Assembly (NCBI GenBank): GCA_003554005.1
Contig: PWEU01000071.1
Span: 1-13,069 of the forward strand
Length of the DNA stretch: 13,069 bases
Reading direction: 5' to 3'
From: Nitriliruptoraceae bacterium
Lineage (GTDB): Bacteria; Actinomycetota; Nitriliruptoria; Nitriliruptorales; Nitriliruptoraceae
Part shown: piece by piece, positions 1 to 6,094 of the stretch
Position numbering within the stretch: position 1 is the stretch's first letter
Layout: the number at the start of each line of letters is the position of its first letter
The notes under the pieces: generated by a model
Databases searched by the model: none
The model's input: the letters and a program-made list of their open reading frames with translations, nothing else
What the model was told of the DNA's origin: nothing
Position numbers and translations under genes: made by a program

Positions 1-33
1 AGCTGATGTTCATCGTCATCTGACATCGGTCAG

Positions 34-48
34 GTCCGGTCACCGGAC
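34..48. repeat. Short perfect palindrome (7+1+7)
   Basis: GTCCGGT, one C, then ACCGGAC form a perfect inverted repeat. It lies just before the 12-bp tandem repeat and the larger hairpin, in non-coding DNA at the left edge. It could be an operator or the foot of a terminator for a gene off the left end; the sequence does not decide. Confidence 0.5.
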
Positions 49-79
49 GTCAGGGCCAGCGTCAGGGCCAGCGTCAGGG
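48..79. repeat. 12-bp tandem direct repeat, about 2.7 copies
   Basis: The unit CGTCAGGGCCAG occurs at 48-59 and 60-71, followed by the first eight bases again at 72-79. The third, partial copy forms part of the left arm of the hairpin at 71-119, so repeat and hairpin are physically merged. Seen directly; function unknown. Confidence 0.8.
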
Positions 80-119
80 GATGTCAGTACCGCTTCGGCG
101 GTGCGGCATCCCCTGACGC
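71..119. other. Composite hairpin, 13-bp outer stem and TTCG-capped inner stem
   Basis: The arm at 71-83 (GCGTCAGGGGATG) is perfectly complementary to 107-119. Inside it, ACCGC (89-93) and GCGGT (98-102) pair around a TTCG tetraloop (94-97), the classic stable UUCG loop. No T-run follows on either strand, so it is not a textbook intrinsic terminator, though actinobacterial terminators often lack the U tail. It may end a gene off the left edge or be a structured element in the leader of the transpeptidase gene, whose start is 190 bp downstream. Confidence 0.6.
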
Positions 120-308
120 GTTGCTGCGGGTCCTCCGATGTCGCCACGGTGATCGAGCCGGTGCGCTGACCAGACGGGTCACGTCTCGATCGACGGCAGC
201 CGGGCGTCCCCGCGAGCCGTCCGGGTCCGCCGCGAGGAGGGAGATGCAACCTGAGAACGGTGCCGTGCGTCGGGAGGGGTGAGGCCACCACACCGGACAG
301 GAACCCTC

Positions 309-1433
309 ATGACCGCCCTCGAAGTCCCCTGGGCCAGTGGCACACCGGCGCCGGGAAGCCGCCGTCACCGACACGCTGCCGGCTCGCTCGCGGTGCTGCT
401 CGTCGTGATGTTGACAGCGTCTGGGGCCGCGCTCGTATCGGCGGGCGCCTGGCCAGCAACGCCGGTGACACCGGCGACGTCGCCCCCGGTCCCGGATCTC
501 GTCGCGCCCGCAGTGCCGGCCGATGACGTCGACTCGCGCCTGGACCCGCAGCCCGCGGCGGATGACGGGCCCGACGGGGGTGTGGTTCCCCCTCTGGGGA
601 GGTCGGACGCCGACGCTGAGGCGCCGCAGCAGGAGCCGGCAGTCGAACCACCCGTGGCTCTCTCGCCGCCCGTGGCTCTCTCGCCGCCCGTGGATCCCTC
701 GCCGCCCGTGGATCCCTCGCCGCCCGTGGCTCCCTCGCCGCCCGTGGCTCCCTCGCCGATCGAGGCGACCGAGCCGGCCACCCCGCCGGTCGTTGGGGAG
801 CCGATCGAGGGGTCCTCGAGGATCGAACCGGCGCCGACGCCCGATCCGGTCGACCTCGTCGCCGTACAGCACCGCCTGAAGGAGCTCGGCTATCTGCTCG
901 GTCCCGCGGATGGTCTGCAGGGTCAGCAGACGCGCGAGTCGGTGATGGCGTTCCAGCAGGGCAACGGTCTGAGCGTTGACGGCATCGTCGGACCCGTGAC
1001 GTTGGCTGCCCTCGACTCGCCGGTGGCACCGGCGCTCCGCGGTGGGCCGGCCACCCGGATCGAGGTCGACCTCACCCGTCAGCTCGCGCACGTGGTGCGC
1101 GAGGGCACGAGGGTCGTGACCCTGCACGTCAGCTCCGGTAATGGCGAGGCGTACCGCCAAGGGACGGCGTACGCCCGTACCCCCGTCGGGGACTTCCGCA
1201 TCGAACGTCGCATCCACGGTGAGCGGCACGCGGAGCTCGGGGTCCTCTACGACCCGCTGTACTTCTACCGAGGCTTCGCGATCCACGGCGCGAACTCGGT
1301 GCCGAACCACCCTGCGAGCCACGGTTGCGTACGGGTCACGCGGGCCGACGCGAGATGGCTGATCAACGAGGTCGCCGACGGCACTCCGGTCCAGATCTAC
1401 GGCGGGGTCCACGTGTTCAGCCCGAGCCGTTGA
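309..1433 (+). CDS. L,D-transpeptidase (YkuD domain) with peptidoglycan-binding domain and Pro-rich spacer
   Basis: 374-residue cell-wall enzyme expected to make or remodel 3-3 peptidoglycan cross-links outside the membrane. A short basic N-terminus (RRHRH) precedes one hydrophobic segment (about residues 26-46), a signal anchor or uncleaved signal peptide. An Ala/Pro-rich stretch follows, with six hexapeptide repeats of PVxxSP type at 115-150. A PG_binding_1 domain covers about 182-238, with helix-turn-helix-like repeat features such as FQQGNGLSVDGIVGP. The YkuD catalytic domain runs from about 249 to 370. Its signature is complete: H326 (IHGANS), then S337-H338-G339-C340 followed by VRV, C340 being the expected nucleophile. 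ATG 309 is chosen because AGGAA lies five bases upstream and places the basic/hydrophobic signal at the N-terminus; an in-frame GTG at 279 would add ten residues. It stands alone; the next gene is convergent. Confidence 0.9.
   Translation: MTALEVPWASGTPAPGSRRHRHAAGSLAVLLVVMLTASGAALVSAGAWPATPVTPATSPPVPDLVAPAVPADDVDSRLDPQPAADDGPDGGVVPPLGRSDADAEAPQQEPAVEPPVALSPPVALSPPVDPSPPVDPSPPVAPSPPVAPSPIEATEPATPPVVGEPIEGSSRIEPAPTPDPVDLVAVQHRLKELGYLLGPADGLQGQQTRESVMAFQQGNGLSVDGIVGPVTLAALDSPVAPALRGGPATRIEVDLTRQLAHVVREGTRVVTLHVSSGNGEAYRQGTAYARTPVGDFRIERRIHGERHAELGVLYDPLYFYRGFAIHGANSVPNHPASHGCVRVTRADARWLINEVADGTPVQIYGGVHVFSPSR
651..758 (+). repeat. Six 18-bp in-frame tandem repeats arranged AABBCC
   Basis: Six contiguous 18-bp units occupy 651-758 inside the transpeptidase gene. 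Units 1 and 2 are identical (CCCGTGGCTCTCTCGCCG), 3 and 4 are identical (GGATCC in the middle), and 5 and 6 are identical (GGCTCC in the middle). They encode PVALSP twice, PVDPSP twice and PVAPSP twice, the Pro-rich spacer between the membrane anchor and the wall-binding domain. The unit length keeps frame, so copy-number change would alter spacer length without disrupting the gene. Confidence 0.95.
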
Positions 1434-1856
1434 GTCAGGGGGCGGTCCTGCGGCCCTCCACCGCGCGGAGGCGGGTCCTTCGGATCGACCGCACGGCCGT
1501 CCCCCGAAGTACCAGCTTCCAGCGGCTCCAAGACCGGCAGGTCCCGATCCCGGGTGCTACTGGCATGAGGCCACGATCACTCGCTGCCATCGGATGGTCG
1601 ATGGCCAGGGAGATCTCGTGATGATGTGCAGCCGAGTGCGACGAGCATCGGGGTGTGCCTTCGAGGAGAGCTGCACCTTCCACTCTGAGATGACCTCGAT
1701 GCATCGCTCGGGGTCGTGGGACAGGTGAGCGGGTAGCCCGGTCCGAGGGTCGGGCGCCTTGCTCTTGGGAGCCGCGCAGGCTGCATCGGGCTCAGGGGCG
1801 ATCGACCGGCCCCCTGCTTTGCGAGGTCGGCGGAGCTGGGATCCCGGTCTTGGTGC
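1434..1856. other. Convergent intergenic region, 423 bp
   Basis: This lies between the 3' ends of the transpeptidase (+) and the DUF222/HNH gene (-). I see no recognisable gene, RNA or mobile element, apart from the terminator-like hairpin at 1793-1816. One + strand frame is open from 1363 to the TGA at 1726-1728 but has no usable start before ATG 1594. That would give a 44-residue Cys-rich peptide with no Shine-Dalgarno sequence. It may be a decayed gene fragment or chance. Confidence 0.5.
1793..1816. terminator. Candidate (possibly bidirectional) terminator hairpin
   Basis: CAGGGG (1793-1798) and CCCCTG (1811-1816) form a perfect 6-bp stem around a 12-base loop containing the palindrome CGATCG. 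It begins 40 bases beyond the stop codon of the minus-strand DUF222/HNH gene, a reasonable terminator position. A short CTTT follows on the + strand and no T-run on the minus strand. Confidence 0.35.
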
Positions 1857-3236
1857 TCAGGGGGATCGGTTCCTCACCTCTCTCTCGGTGCTGTCCGTCC
1901 GCTGGTAGCTGACCCGATCGCCTCGCACCTCGATCCGCCAGGGGCCGCTGTCGAACCGCCGGTGGTGGCGCCGACACAACAGCGCCGCGTTGTCCGGTGC
2001 CAAGCGGCCGTTCCGGGCGAAGGAGGTGTGCCCGTGAGCGACATCACACCATGCCGCCGGGGCGTCACACCCGGGCCACGTGCAGCCGCCATCGCGGACC
2101 AGCAGCGCGCGCCACAGTCCGGTGGGCACGGTCCGAACGGCCTCGGAGACCTCGATGGGGGTGCGCTCCGCATCCAGGACGACACGAACCAGGTGGCAGT
2201 CGTCCAGCAACGGCCCGAGCTCGGTGGTCGTTACCGGTTGCCCGGAACGAACGAAGTGTGCCGCCCCGGTGCCGGCATCCTGTTCGTGGTGCGCCAACTG
2301 CTCCGCGTCCATCACCACGAGTACCTGCGGCCGAGCGCCGTGCTGGGACGGTGCGGCGTCGGTGCGCAGCGCGGCGGCACACAGCTGCTCGAACCCGTCC
2401 GCGGCCCGTTGGTCCGGCGTGCGGTGCTCGCCCGCGACATCGGGCCGGGTGAAGGCGTCGAGCGCGATCCTGGCCGTCTCCGCCGCCGTGCCGTAGAGCA
2501 GGCCGCTGAACGCGAAGCCACCATCTGCCGTGTCGGTCGCACGGACCCGGCGACGCGCGAGCTTGCGCTTCCCGGCATCGGCTGCGTCCTCCGGCGAGAA
2601 CGAGACCAGGAGCGCCCGGGCGTCCCGACCGAACTGCACGGCGTTGCGTCCACGGGCCAGGTCGAGCAGTTGCTGCTCGAGGAGGTCGCGATGTTCGGCG
2701 TCGACGGCCCCGAGCACCTCGTCGATCACCCGCACGTGCTCGGGTGAGAGGTCACCAGCCAGGAACGCCTGACCCGTCTCGGGGTGCTGGCGGGCCGCCT
2801 TGCCGGCCTCGACCGCACGTTTCGCTTCGGAAGGGGTGAGCTGGTGCTCGTCAGCGAAGGCCAGGCGTCCATCGCGCTGCGCGGAACCACGCTGCTGCGG
2901 AGGCGCTCCCGCGATGGCCCGGGACTCGAGTGACGCCGACCAGCTGGCGCGCAGCGCGGTCAGTCGGGCGAGCGGCTGGCGCAGATCGGCGAGGTGCTGA
3001 CGCAGCTCAGCGTCGGACAGCGCGTCGACGTCGATGGCGGCCAGGTCGTCGATCGCCACCGCGAGGCGCGATCGGGGACCGCTCCACTCGCTGGGTGAGG
3101 GTTCGGCTGCGAGGCGAGGAGCCTGCCTGCCGGGAGGTGTCCGCGATCCGCGGCGCGGCGTCGCCGCCTCGCGCCCGCTGCGGGCGGGCGCGAGGTCGAC
3201 GTACGTCGCGGCGTCGTAGGTCGCGGACTCCGACAT
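1857..3236 (-). CDS. DUF222 / HNH endonuclease-domain protein (13E12 repeat family)
   Basis: 459 residues, the usual size for this actinobacterial family, known as 13E12 in Mycobacterium tuberculosis. The family combines an N-terminal DUF222 helical domain (here roughly residues 55-340) with a C-terminal HNH nuclease. The HNH region has a Cys pair at C385 and C390 (CTWPGC), H401 in CDVAHGH as the likely general-base position, an Asn-containing link (LAPDN), then C421 and H424-H425 (LLCRRHH). Many relatives carry HH where this protein has A400-H401, so the second, probably catalytic, His is kept. The first 55 residues are Ala/Pro/Arg-rich and probably disordered. The ATG is preceded by GGAGAGA about four bases upstream. 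A perfect LexA box lies 36 bp upstream. Cellular role of the family is not established; a DNA-damage-linked nuclease is inferred. It is monocistronic here. Confidence 0.9.
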   Translation of the reverse strand: MSESATYDAATYVDLAPARSGREAATPRRGSRTPPGRQAPRLAAEPSPSEWSGPRSRLAVAIDDLAAIDVDALSDAELRQHLADLRQPLARLTALRASWSASLESRAIAGAPPQQRGSAQRDGRLAFADEHQLTPSEAKRAVEAGKAARQHPETGQAFLAGDLSPEHVRVIDEVLGAVDAEHRDLLEQQLLDLARGRNAVQFGRDARALLVSFSPEDAADAGKRKLARRRVRATDTADGGFAFSGLLYGTAAETARIALDAFTRPDVAGEHRTPDQRAADGFEQLCAAALRTDAAPSQHGARPQVLVVMDAEQLAHHEQDAGTGAAHFVRSGQPVTTTELGPLLDDCHLVRVVLDAERTPIEVSEAVRTVPTGLWRALLVRDGGCTWPGCDAPAAWCDVAHGHTSFARNGRLAPDNAALLCRRHHRRFDSGPWRIEVRGDRVSYQRTDSTEREVRNRSP

Positions 3237-3263
3237 CCCATCTCTCCGTGTTCCGGTGAGATG

Positions 3264-3269
3264 ATGCTA
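3264..3269 (-). promoter_or_regulatory. Candidate -10 element for the DUF222/HNH gene
   Basis: Read on the minus strand this is TAGCAT, matching the actinobacterial TANNNT -10 pattern, 27 bases before the ATG. The LexA box sits two bases upstream, filling the -35/spacer region, so bound LexA would block polymerase. No good -35 is visible. Confidence 0.4.
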
Positions 3270-3271
3270 TG

Positions 3272-3285
3272 CGAACGCACGTTCG
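3272..3285. promoter_or_regulatory. LexA-binding SOS box
   Basis: CGAAC-GCAC-GTTCG is a perfect inverted repeat matching the CGAAC-N4-GTTCG box bound by LexA in Bacillus and actinobacteria. In the extended mycobacterial form TCGAAC-N4-GTTCGA it differs at one outer position. It lies 36 bp upstream of the DUF222/HNH start and directly abuts the candidate -10 element. Several 13E12-family genes of M. tuberculosis are known LexA-regulated genes, so family and site agree. Confidence 0.8.
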
Positions 3286-3362
3286 AGGCAGGGATGGATC
3301 GGTGTCCGGCTGTGGACAACCGGCGAGGTCGCTCGACGAGGCTGAGTCGTGGTGGCCGCAAG

Positions 3363-3449
3363 CTACGCGCGGTCGGGACCCCTGAGCGCCGCCAGCAGGG
3401 CGCGCCCGTAGGCCTCGTCCGCCTGTTGAGCCTCGACCTCCACGAGTTA
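3363..3449 (-). pseudogene. Detached C-terminal remnant of the small gene upstream, after an in-frame TAA
   Basis: On the minus strand, the TAA at 3449-3447 that ends the neighbouring small gene is followed in the same frame by 27 further sense codons and a TAG at 3365-3363. The tail contains ADEAYGRALLAALRG, which resembles the conserved AYxRALLxAL end of the family as I recall it. This indicates a single nonsense mutation (for example GAA to TAA) rather than a natural end. Without the stop the gene would encode about 136 residues. A sequencing error or stop-codon readthrough are the alternatives. Confidence 0.65.
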
Positions 3450-3773
3450 GTCACCGATGCGCACGGTGCAGCGCCAGCCGTCGTCGAGCCGGGCGAGCGA
3501 CAGCAGGGTGGTGTCGAGCAGTTCCCGTAACTGCGCTTCGCGCGGCAACCAGACGGTCTCCGCCTGCTCGATGGCGTCCAGCGCCCATTCGGTGGTGCCG
3601 TTGAAGGCGATGAGGTCCCCGACGGGCGAGCGTCGTACCTCGACCACCATCTCAGAGATCGTGAACACCATCCCATCCAGATCGCGGTCCGGCAGGACGA
3701 AGCGGTCCCCTTCCGAGGGCACCCAGCGGAGACCGGCCTCGTGCAGTTGCTGTGCGAGATCGAAGCTGATCAT
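3447..3773 (-). CDS. Small conserved actinobacterial protein (often labelled pilus assembly protein CpaE), truncated by nonsense codon
   Basis: 108-residue acidic protein starting MISFDLAQQLHEAGLRW. The visible pattern (LHEAGLRW, GDRFVLPDRDLDG, VFTISEMVVEV, FNGTTEWALDAIEQAE, WLPREAQLRELL) matches a small family common in actinobacteria. Databases often call these CpaE, but they are far shorter than the CpaE ATPase and have no Walker motif, so that name is unsupported; the real function is unknown. No signal peptide or membrane segment is visible. The start is placed at this ATG, preceded by AGGGA about four bases away, because homologous sequence begins here; upstream codons only translate the 22-bp repeats. 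The gene stops at a TAA after RIGD while family-like sequence continues in frame. It diverges from the NAD(P)-binding-like gene. Confidence 0.7.
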   Translation of the reverse strand: MISFDLAQQLHEAGLRWVPSEGDRFVLPDRDLDGMVFTISEMVVEVRRSPVGDLIAFNGTTEWALDAIEQAETVWLPREAQLRELLDTTLLSLARLDDGWRCTVRIGD

Positions 3774-3838
3774 CGTGTCCCTGTCTGATCTCGACCGATG
3801 GTTGGAGCGGGCTGGCGACCGGTCGGCCCCGCCGCGAA

Positions 3839-3923
3839 GACCGATGTCGGCCGCCGCGTGGACCGATGTCGGCCGCCGCGTGGACCGATGTCGGCCGCCG
3901 CGTGGACCGATGTCGGCCGCCGC
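3839..3923. repeat. 22-bp tandem direct repeat array, about 3.9 copies
   Basis: Three identical 22-bp units at 3839-3860, 3861-3882 and 3883-3904 begin GACCGATGTCGG and end CCGCGTG. A fourth copy at 3905-3923 keeps the first 19 bases. An isolated GACCGATG at 3793-3800 resembles another unit start. The array lies in the 333-bp divergent intergenic region, 65 bp from the small gene's start and 183 bp from the other. A 22-bp period is about two helical turns, so copies present the same DNA face, as in an operator array. Each copy includes the palindrome CGGCCG. No perfect spacers separate the units, so it is not CRISPR. Confidence 0.9.
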
Positions 3924-4093
3924 ACGCGGCCGGTGGTGGACGTCGAAGGTACGACGCGTCGAGCGACGTGGCCAGACCATCGCCGACCGGACAGCCCACC
4001 CGTGGTGACCGGGTCTCGACACCGCGGAACGTCGCCGGTCGGGGCAGCCGGGAGCACCGACCATAGGAGCTCACGACCTTCCCAGCGTCTCAC

Positions 4094-4099
4094 TAGCCT
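4094..4099 (+). promoter_or_regulatory. -10 element of a probable leaderless promoter
   Basis: TAGCCT fits the actinobacterial TANNNT -10 consensus. Exactly seven bases (GCCCGCC) separate it from ATG 4107, which would place transcription start on the A of the ATG. No Shine-Dalgarno sequence precedes the ATG, as expected for a leaderless transcript. Confidence 0.5.
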
Positions 4100-4106
4100 G
4101 CCCGCC

Positions 4107-4916
4107 ATGCCCGTACTGGTCACCGCCGCACACCAGCCCTTCGCTCGACGGCTCGCTACCCGGCTCCTCGAGGAGGGCGGTGAGGTGCGCGTCACCGCTG
4201 CCGGCGACGTCGCGAGCCTGCGCGCGGCCGGCGCCTTCGTGGCCACCGCCACCTCCGACGACGAGGGCCGCCTCGAGGCTGCTCTGGCCGACGTCCACAC
4301 CCTCGTGCACGTCGGTGGGGGGCTCGGCACCCGGGGCCCAGGTCGCATCGTCGCCGACGCCGAGGTGGCCGCCCGGGCCGCGCGGGGGGCAGGGGTTCGG
4401 CGTGTCATCGCGTTGTCCGTGGCCGGCGCCACCCCAGACGCCACCGATCCGCTCCGCCGAGCGAAGGCCGCGATGGAGGAGGCGTTCGCTGACCTGCCCT
4501 GCCCCACCATCGCGCTGCGGCTCGGTCTGGTGGACACGCCGGCGCTGCGGGATGTGCTGATGACCGCCGGTCTCGACCCCGTCCACCTCGACGTCGTGGT
4601 CCGACCCGTCCGCATCGCCGACGCGCTGGAGCTGGTCGTGGCCTTCGATCGTGCGAGGGCCCGCAGCACACAGGGGCACCTGGTGGTCGCCGCCGACGGA
4701 CCTCAGGCGATGTCGGTCGCCGGCTACCTGGACCGGGTCACGGGCAGCCAGTCGGGTCGAGGGCCGCTCCTGGGCCGACGGCTGCCCGACGCGGGCACGA
4801 TCGAGCGGTTGGTGACCACCCTGGTCGGCCCCTGGGAGCAGACCGAGCCACAACTGCTCGACGGATGGGGGTTCGCCCAGATCGAGCCGGGTGTCCCGGG
4901 TCCCTCCAGCGGGTAG
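4107..4916 (+). CDS. NAD(P)-binding / atypical SDR (NmrA-like) protein with degenerate glycine loop
   Basis: 269 residues with a Rossmann-like opening (MPVLVTAAHQPFARRLATRL, then EVRV), an HVGGG strand end near residue 70, and VRRVIALSVAGA followed by RRAKAAMEEAF, as in atypical short-chain dehydrogenases of the NmrA/NAD(P)H-binding group. The loop that normally reads TGATGxxG reads TAAHQPFA (residues 6-13) and no Gly remains, so ordinary dinucleotide binding is doubtful. The SDR Tyr-x3-Lys pair is also not evident. Substrate unknown; it may be a regulator, a chaperone-like factor or an enzyme with altered binding. The ATG is set by the Rossmann strand and the leaderless -10 box. It ends 21 bp from the convergent ilvC stop. 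Confidence 0.75.
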   Translation: MPVLVTAAHQPFARRLATRLLEEGGEVRVTAAGDVASLRAAGAFVATATSDDEGRLEAALADVHTLVHVGGGLGTRGPGRIVADAEVAARAARGAGVRRVIALSVAGATPDATDPLRRAKAAMEEAFADLPCPTIALRLGLVDTPALRDVLMTAGLDPVHLDVVVRPVRIADALELVVAFDRARARSTQGHLVVAADGPQAMSVAGYLDRVTGSQSGRGPLLGRRLPDAGTIERLVTTLVGPWEQTEPQLLDGWGFAQIEPGVPGPSSG

Positions 4917-4937
4917 CCACTGAGGGCGACCGGTAGG

Positions 4938-5945
4938 TCAGTACTCCTCGCTCGGCGTGTCGATGAACGGGATCATCGCCCGCAACTCCCGGCCCACGGT
5001 CTCGACGGCGTGCGACTTGCCCTCGGCGCGCTTGGCCTCGAACAACTCGCCACCGGACTCGATCTCGGCGACGAAGTTGCGCGCGAAGGTGCCGTCCTGG
5101 ATCTCCGTGAGGATCTGCTGCATCGCGGCCCGTGACTCCTCACCGATGACCCGGGGTCCGGAGACGTAGTCGCCGTACTCGGCGGTGGTGGAGATGGAGT
5201 GCCGCATCCACGAGATCCCGCCCTCGTACATCATGTCGACGATCAGCTTCAGCTCGTGGAGGCACTCGAAGTAGGCAGCCTCCGGCTGGTAGCCGGCGTC
5301 GACCAGGGTCTCGAAGCCGGCTTGGACGAGGTGGCTGACGCCGCCGCACAGTACGGCCTGCTCACCGAACAGGTCGGTCTCGGTCTCCTCGGCGAAGGTG
5401 GTCTCGAGCACGCCGGCGCGGGTCAGCCCGATCCCCTTGGCGTAGGAGCGCCCGAGATCGTGGGCGCCGCCGGTCGCGTCCTGGTGGACGGCCAGCAGGC
5501 CGGGGACGCCCTGCCCCTGCTCGTAGGTCCGGCGGGCGATGTGGCCCGGCGACTTCGGGGCGGCCAGGAAGACATCGACGCCCGCGGGTGGCTCGATCAG
5601 GCCGTAGTGGATGTTGAAGCCGTGACCGAACACCAGCGCGTCACCCGGCTGGACCGCGTCCCGCACCCCCTGCTCCCACATGCCCTTCTGGGCCGTGTCG
5701 GGAGCGAGGATCACGATCACGTCGGCTTCAGCGGCAGCAGCGTTGGTCTCGAGCACCTTCAGCCCCTGCTCCTCGGCCCGGGCCCAGGAGGAGGATCCCT
5801 CACGCAGTCCGACCCGCACGTCGACGCCCGAGTCGCGGAGGTTGAGGCTGTGGGCGTGTCCCTGGCTGCCGTAGCCGAGCACGGCGACCTTGCGCCCCTG
5901 GATGACGGAGAGGTCAGCGTCGTCGTCGTAGAAGATGGTGGCCAT
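4938..5945 (-). CDS. ilvC: Ketol-acid reductoisomerase (class I)
   Basis: 335 residues, typical class I length. IlvC converts 2-acetolactate or 2-aceto-2-hydroxybutyrate to the dihydroxy acids of valine/leucine and isoleucine synthesis, using NADPH and Mg2+ in the cytoplasm. The dinucleotide loop GYGSQGHAHSLNLRDSG starts at 24, with LREGSSS (47-53), where Arg/Ser suit NADPH phosphate. FGHGFNIHYG contains H108. Metal ligands are expected at D191 and E195 (DLFGEQAVLCGG) and at E227 and E231 (ECLHELK). The usual KGPGH reads KSPGH (131-135), a mild variant. The ATG has AGGAG ten bases upstream. ilvBN is not adjacent, so the gene stands outside an ilvBNC operon, at least locally. The 149-bp leader holds palindromes that may be regulatory. 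Confidence 0.98.
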   Translation of the reverse strand: MATIFYDDDADLSVIQGRKVAVLGYGSQGHAHSLNLRDSGVDVRVGLREGSSSWARAEEQGLKVLETNAAAAEADVIVILAPDTAQKGMWEQGVRDAVQPGDALVFGHGFNIHYGLIEPPAGVDVFLAAPKSPGHIARRTYEQGQGVPGLLAVHQDATGGAHDLGRSYAKGIGLTRAGVLETTFAEETETDLFGEQAVLCGGVSHLVQAGFETLVDAGYQPEAAYFECLHELKLIVDMMYEGGISWMRHSISTTAEYGDYVSGPRVIGEESRAAMQQILTEIQDGTFARNFVAEIESGGELFEAKRAEGKSHAVETVGRELRAMIPFIDTPSEEY

Positions 5946-6025
5946 ACGTGTCGGACTCCTGGGAGGTGGCAGGGAGGCCGGGCGGTCGGCGCCCGGTCGT
6001 GGACACCGAGGTGGTCGGCGCCCGC

Positions 6026-6070
6026 AGGCTGCGCAGCCTATGACACCGGCCTGCCGACGCTGTCAGCGTC
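6026..6070 (-). promoter_or_regulatory. ilvC upstream region: two perfect palindromes over a candidate promoter
   Basis: GACGCTG-T-CAGCGTC (6056-6070) and AGGCTGCGCAGCCT (6026-6039) are both perfect inverted repeats. On the minus strand the first overlaps CTGACA, a -35-like hexamer (6066-6061). The second overlaps TAGGCT, a TANNNT -10-like hexamer (6040-6035), but the 20-bp spacer is long. A 12-bp direct repeat GGTCGGCGCCCG (5984-5995 and 6013-6024) follows in the leader. The arrangement suggests operators or a structured leader; promoter assignment is tentative. Confidence 0.35.
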
Positions 6071-6094
6071 CGGCGCCGGTCTGTCGCGCGCGGC

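Noticed and set aside
22..31. Link between GACATCGGTC here and the 22-bp repeat core on the opposite strand
   Set aside because: A ten-base match in 13 kb of high-GC DNA can arise by chance, and the flanks do not match.
139..308. c-di-AMP (ydaO-type) riboswitch before the cell-wall transpeptidase
   Set aside because: Such riboswitches often precede wall enzymes in actinobacteria, but I could not recognise the conserved core here. An Rfam covariance search would decide.
3839..3923. CRISPR array
   Set aside because: The units are head-to-tail with no unique spacers, and there are no cas genes.
3774..4064. Longer N-terminus for the small minus-strand gene through the repeats
   Set aside because: It only translates the 22-bp repeats, while family sequence and a ribosome-binding site begin at ATG 3773.
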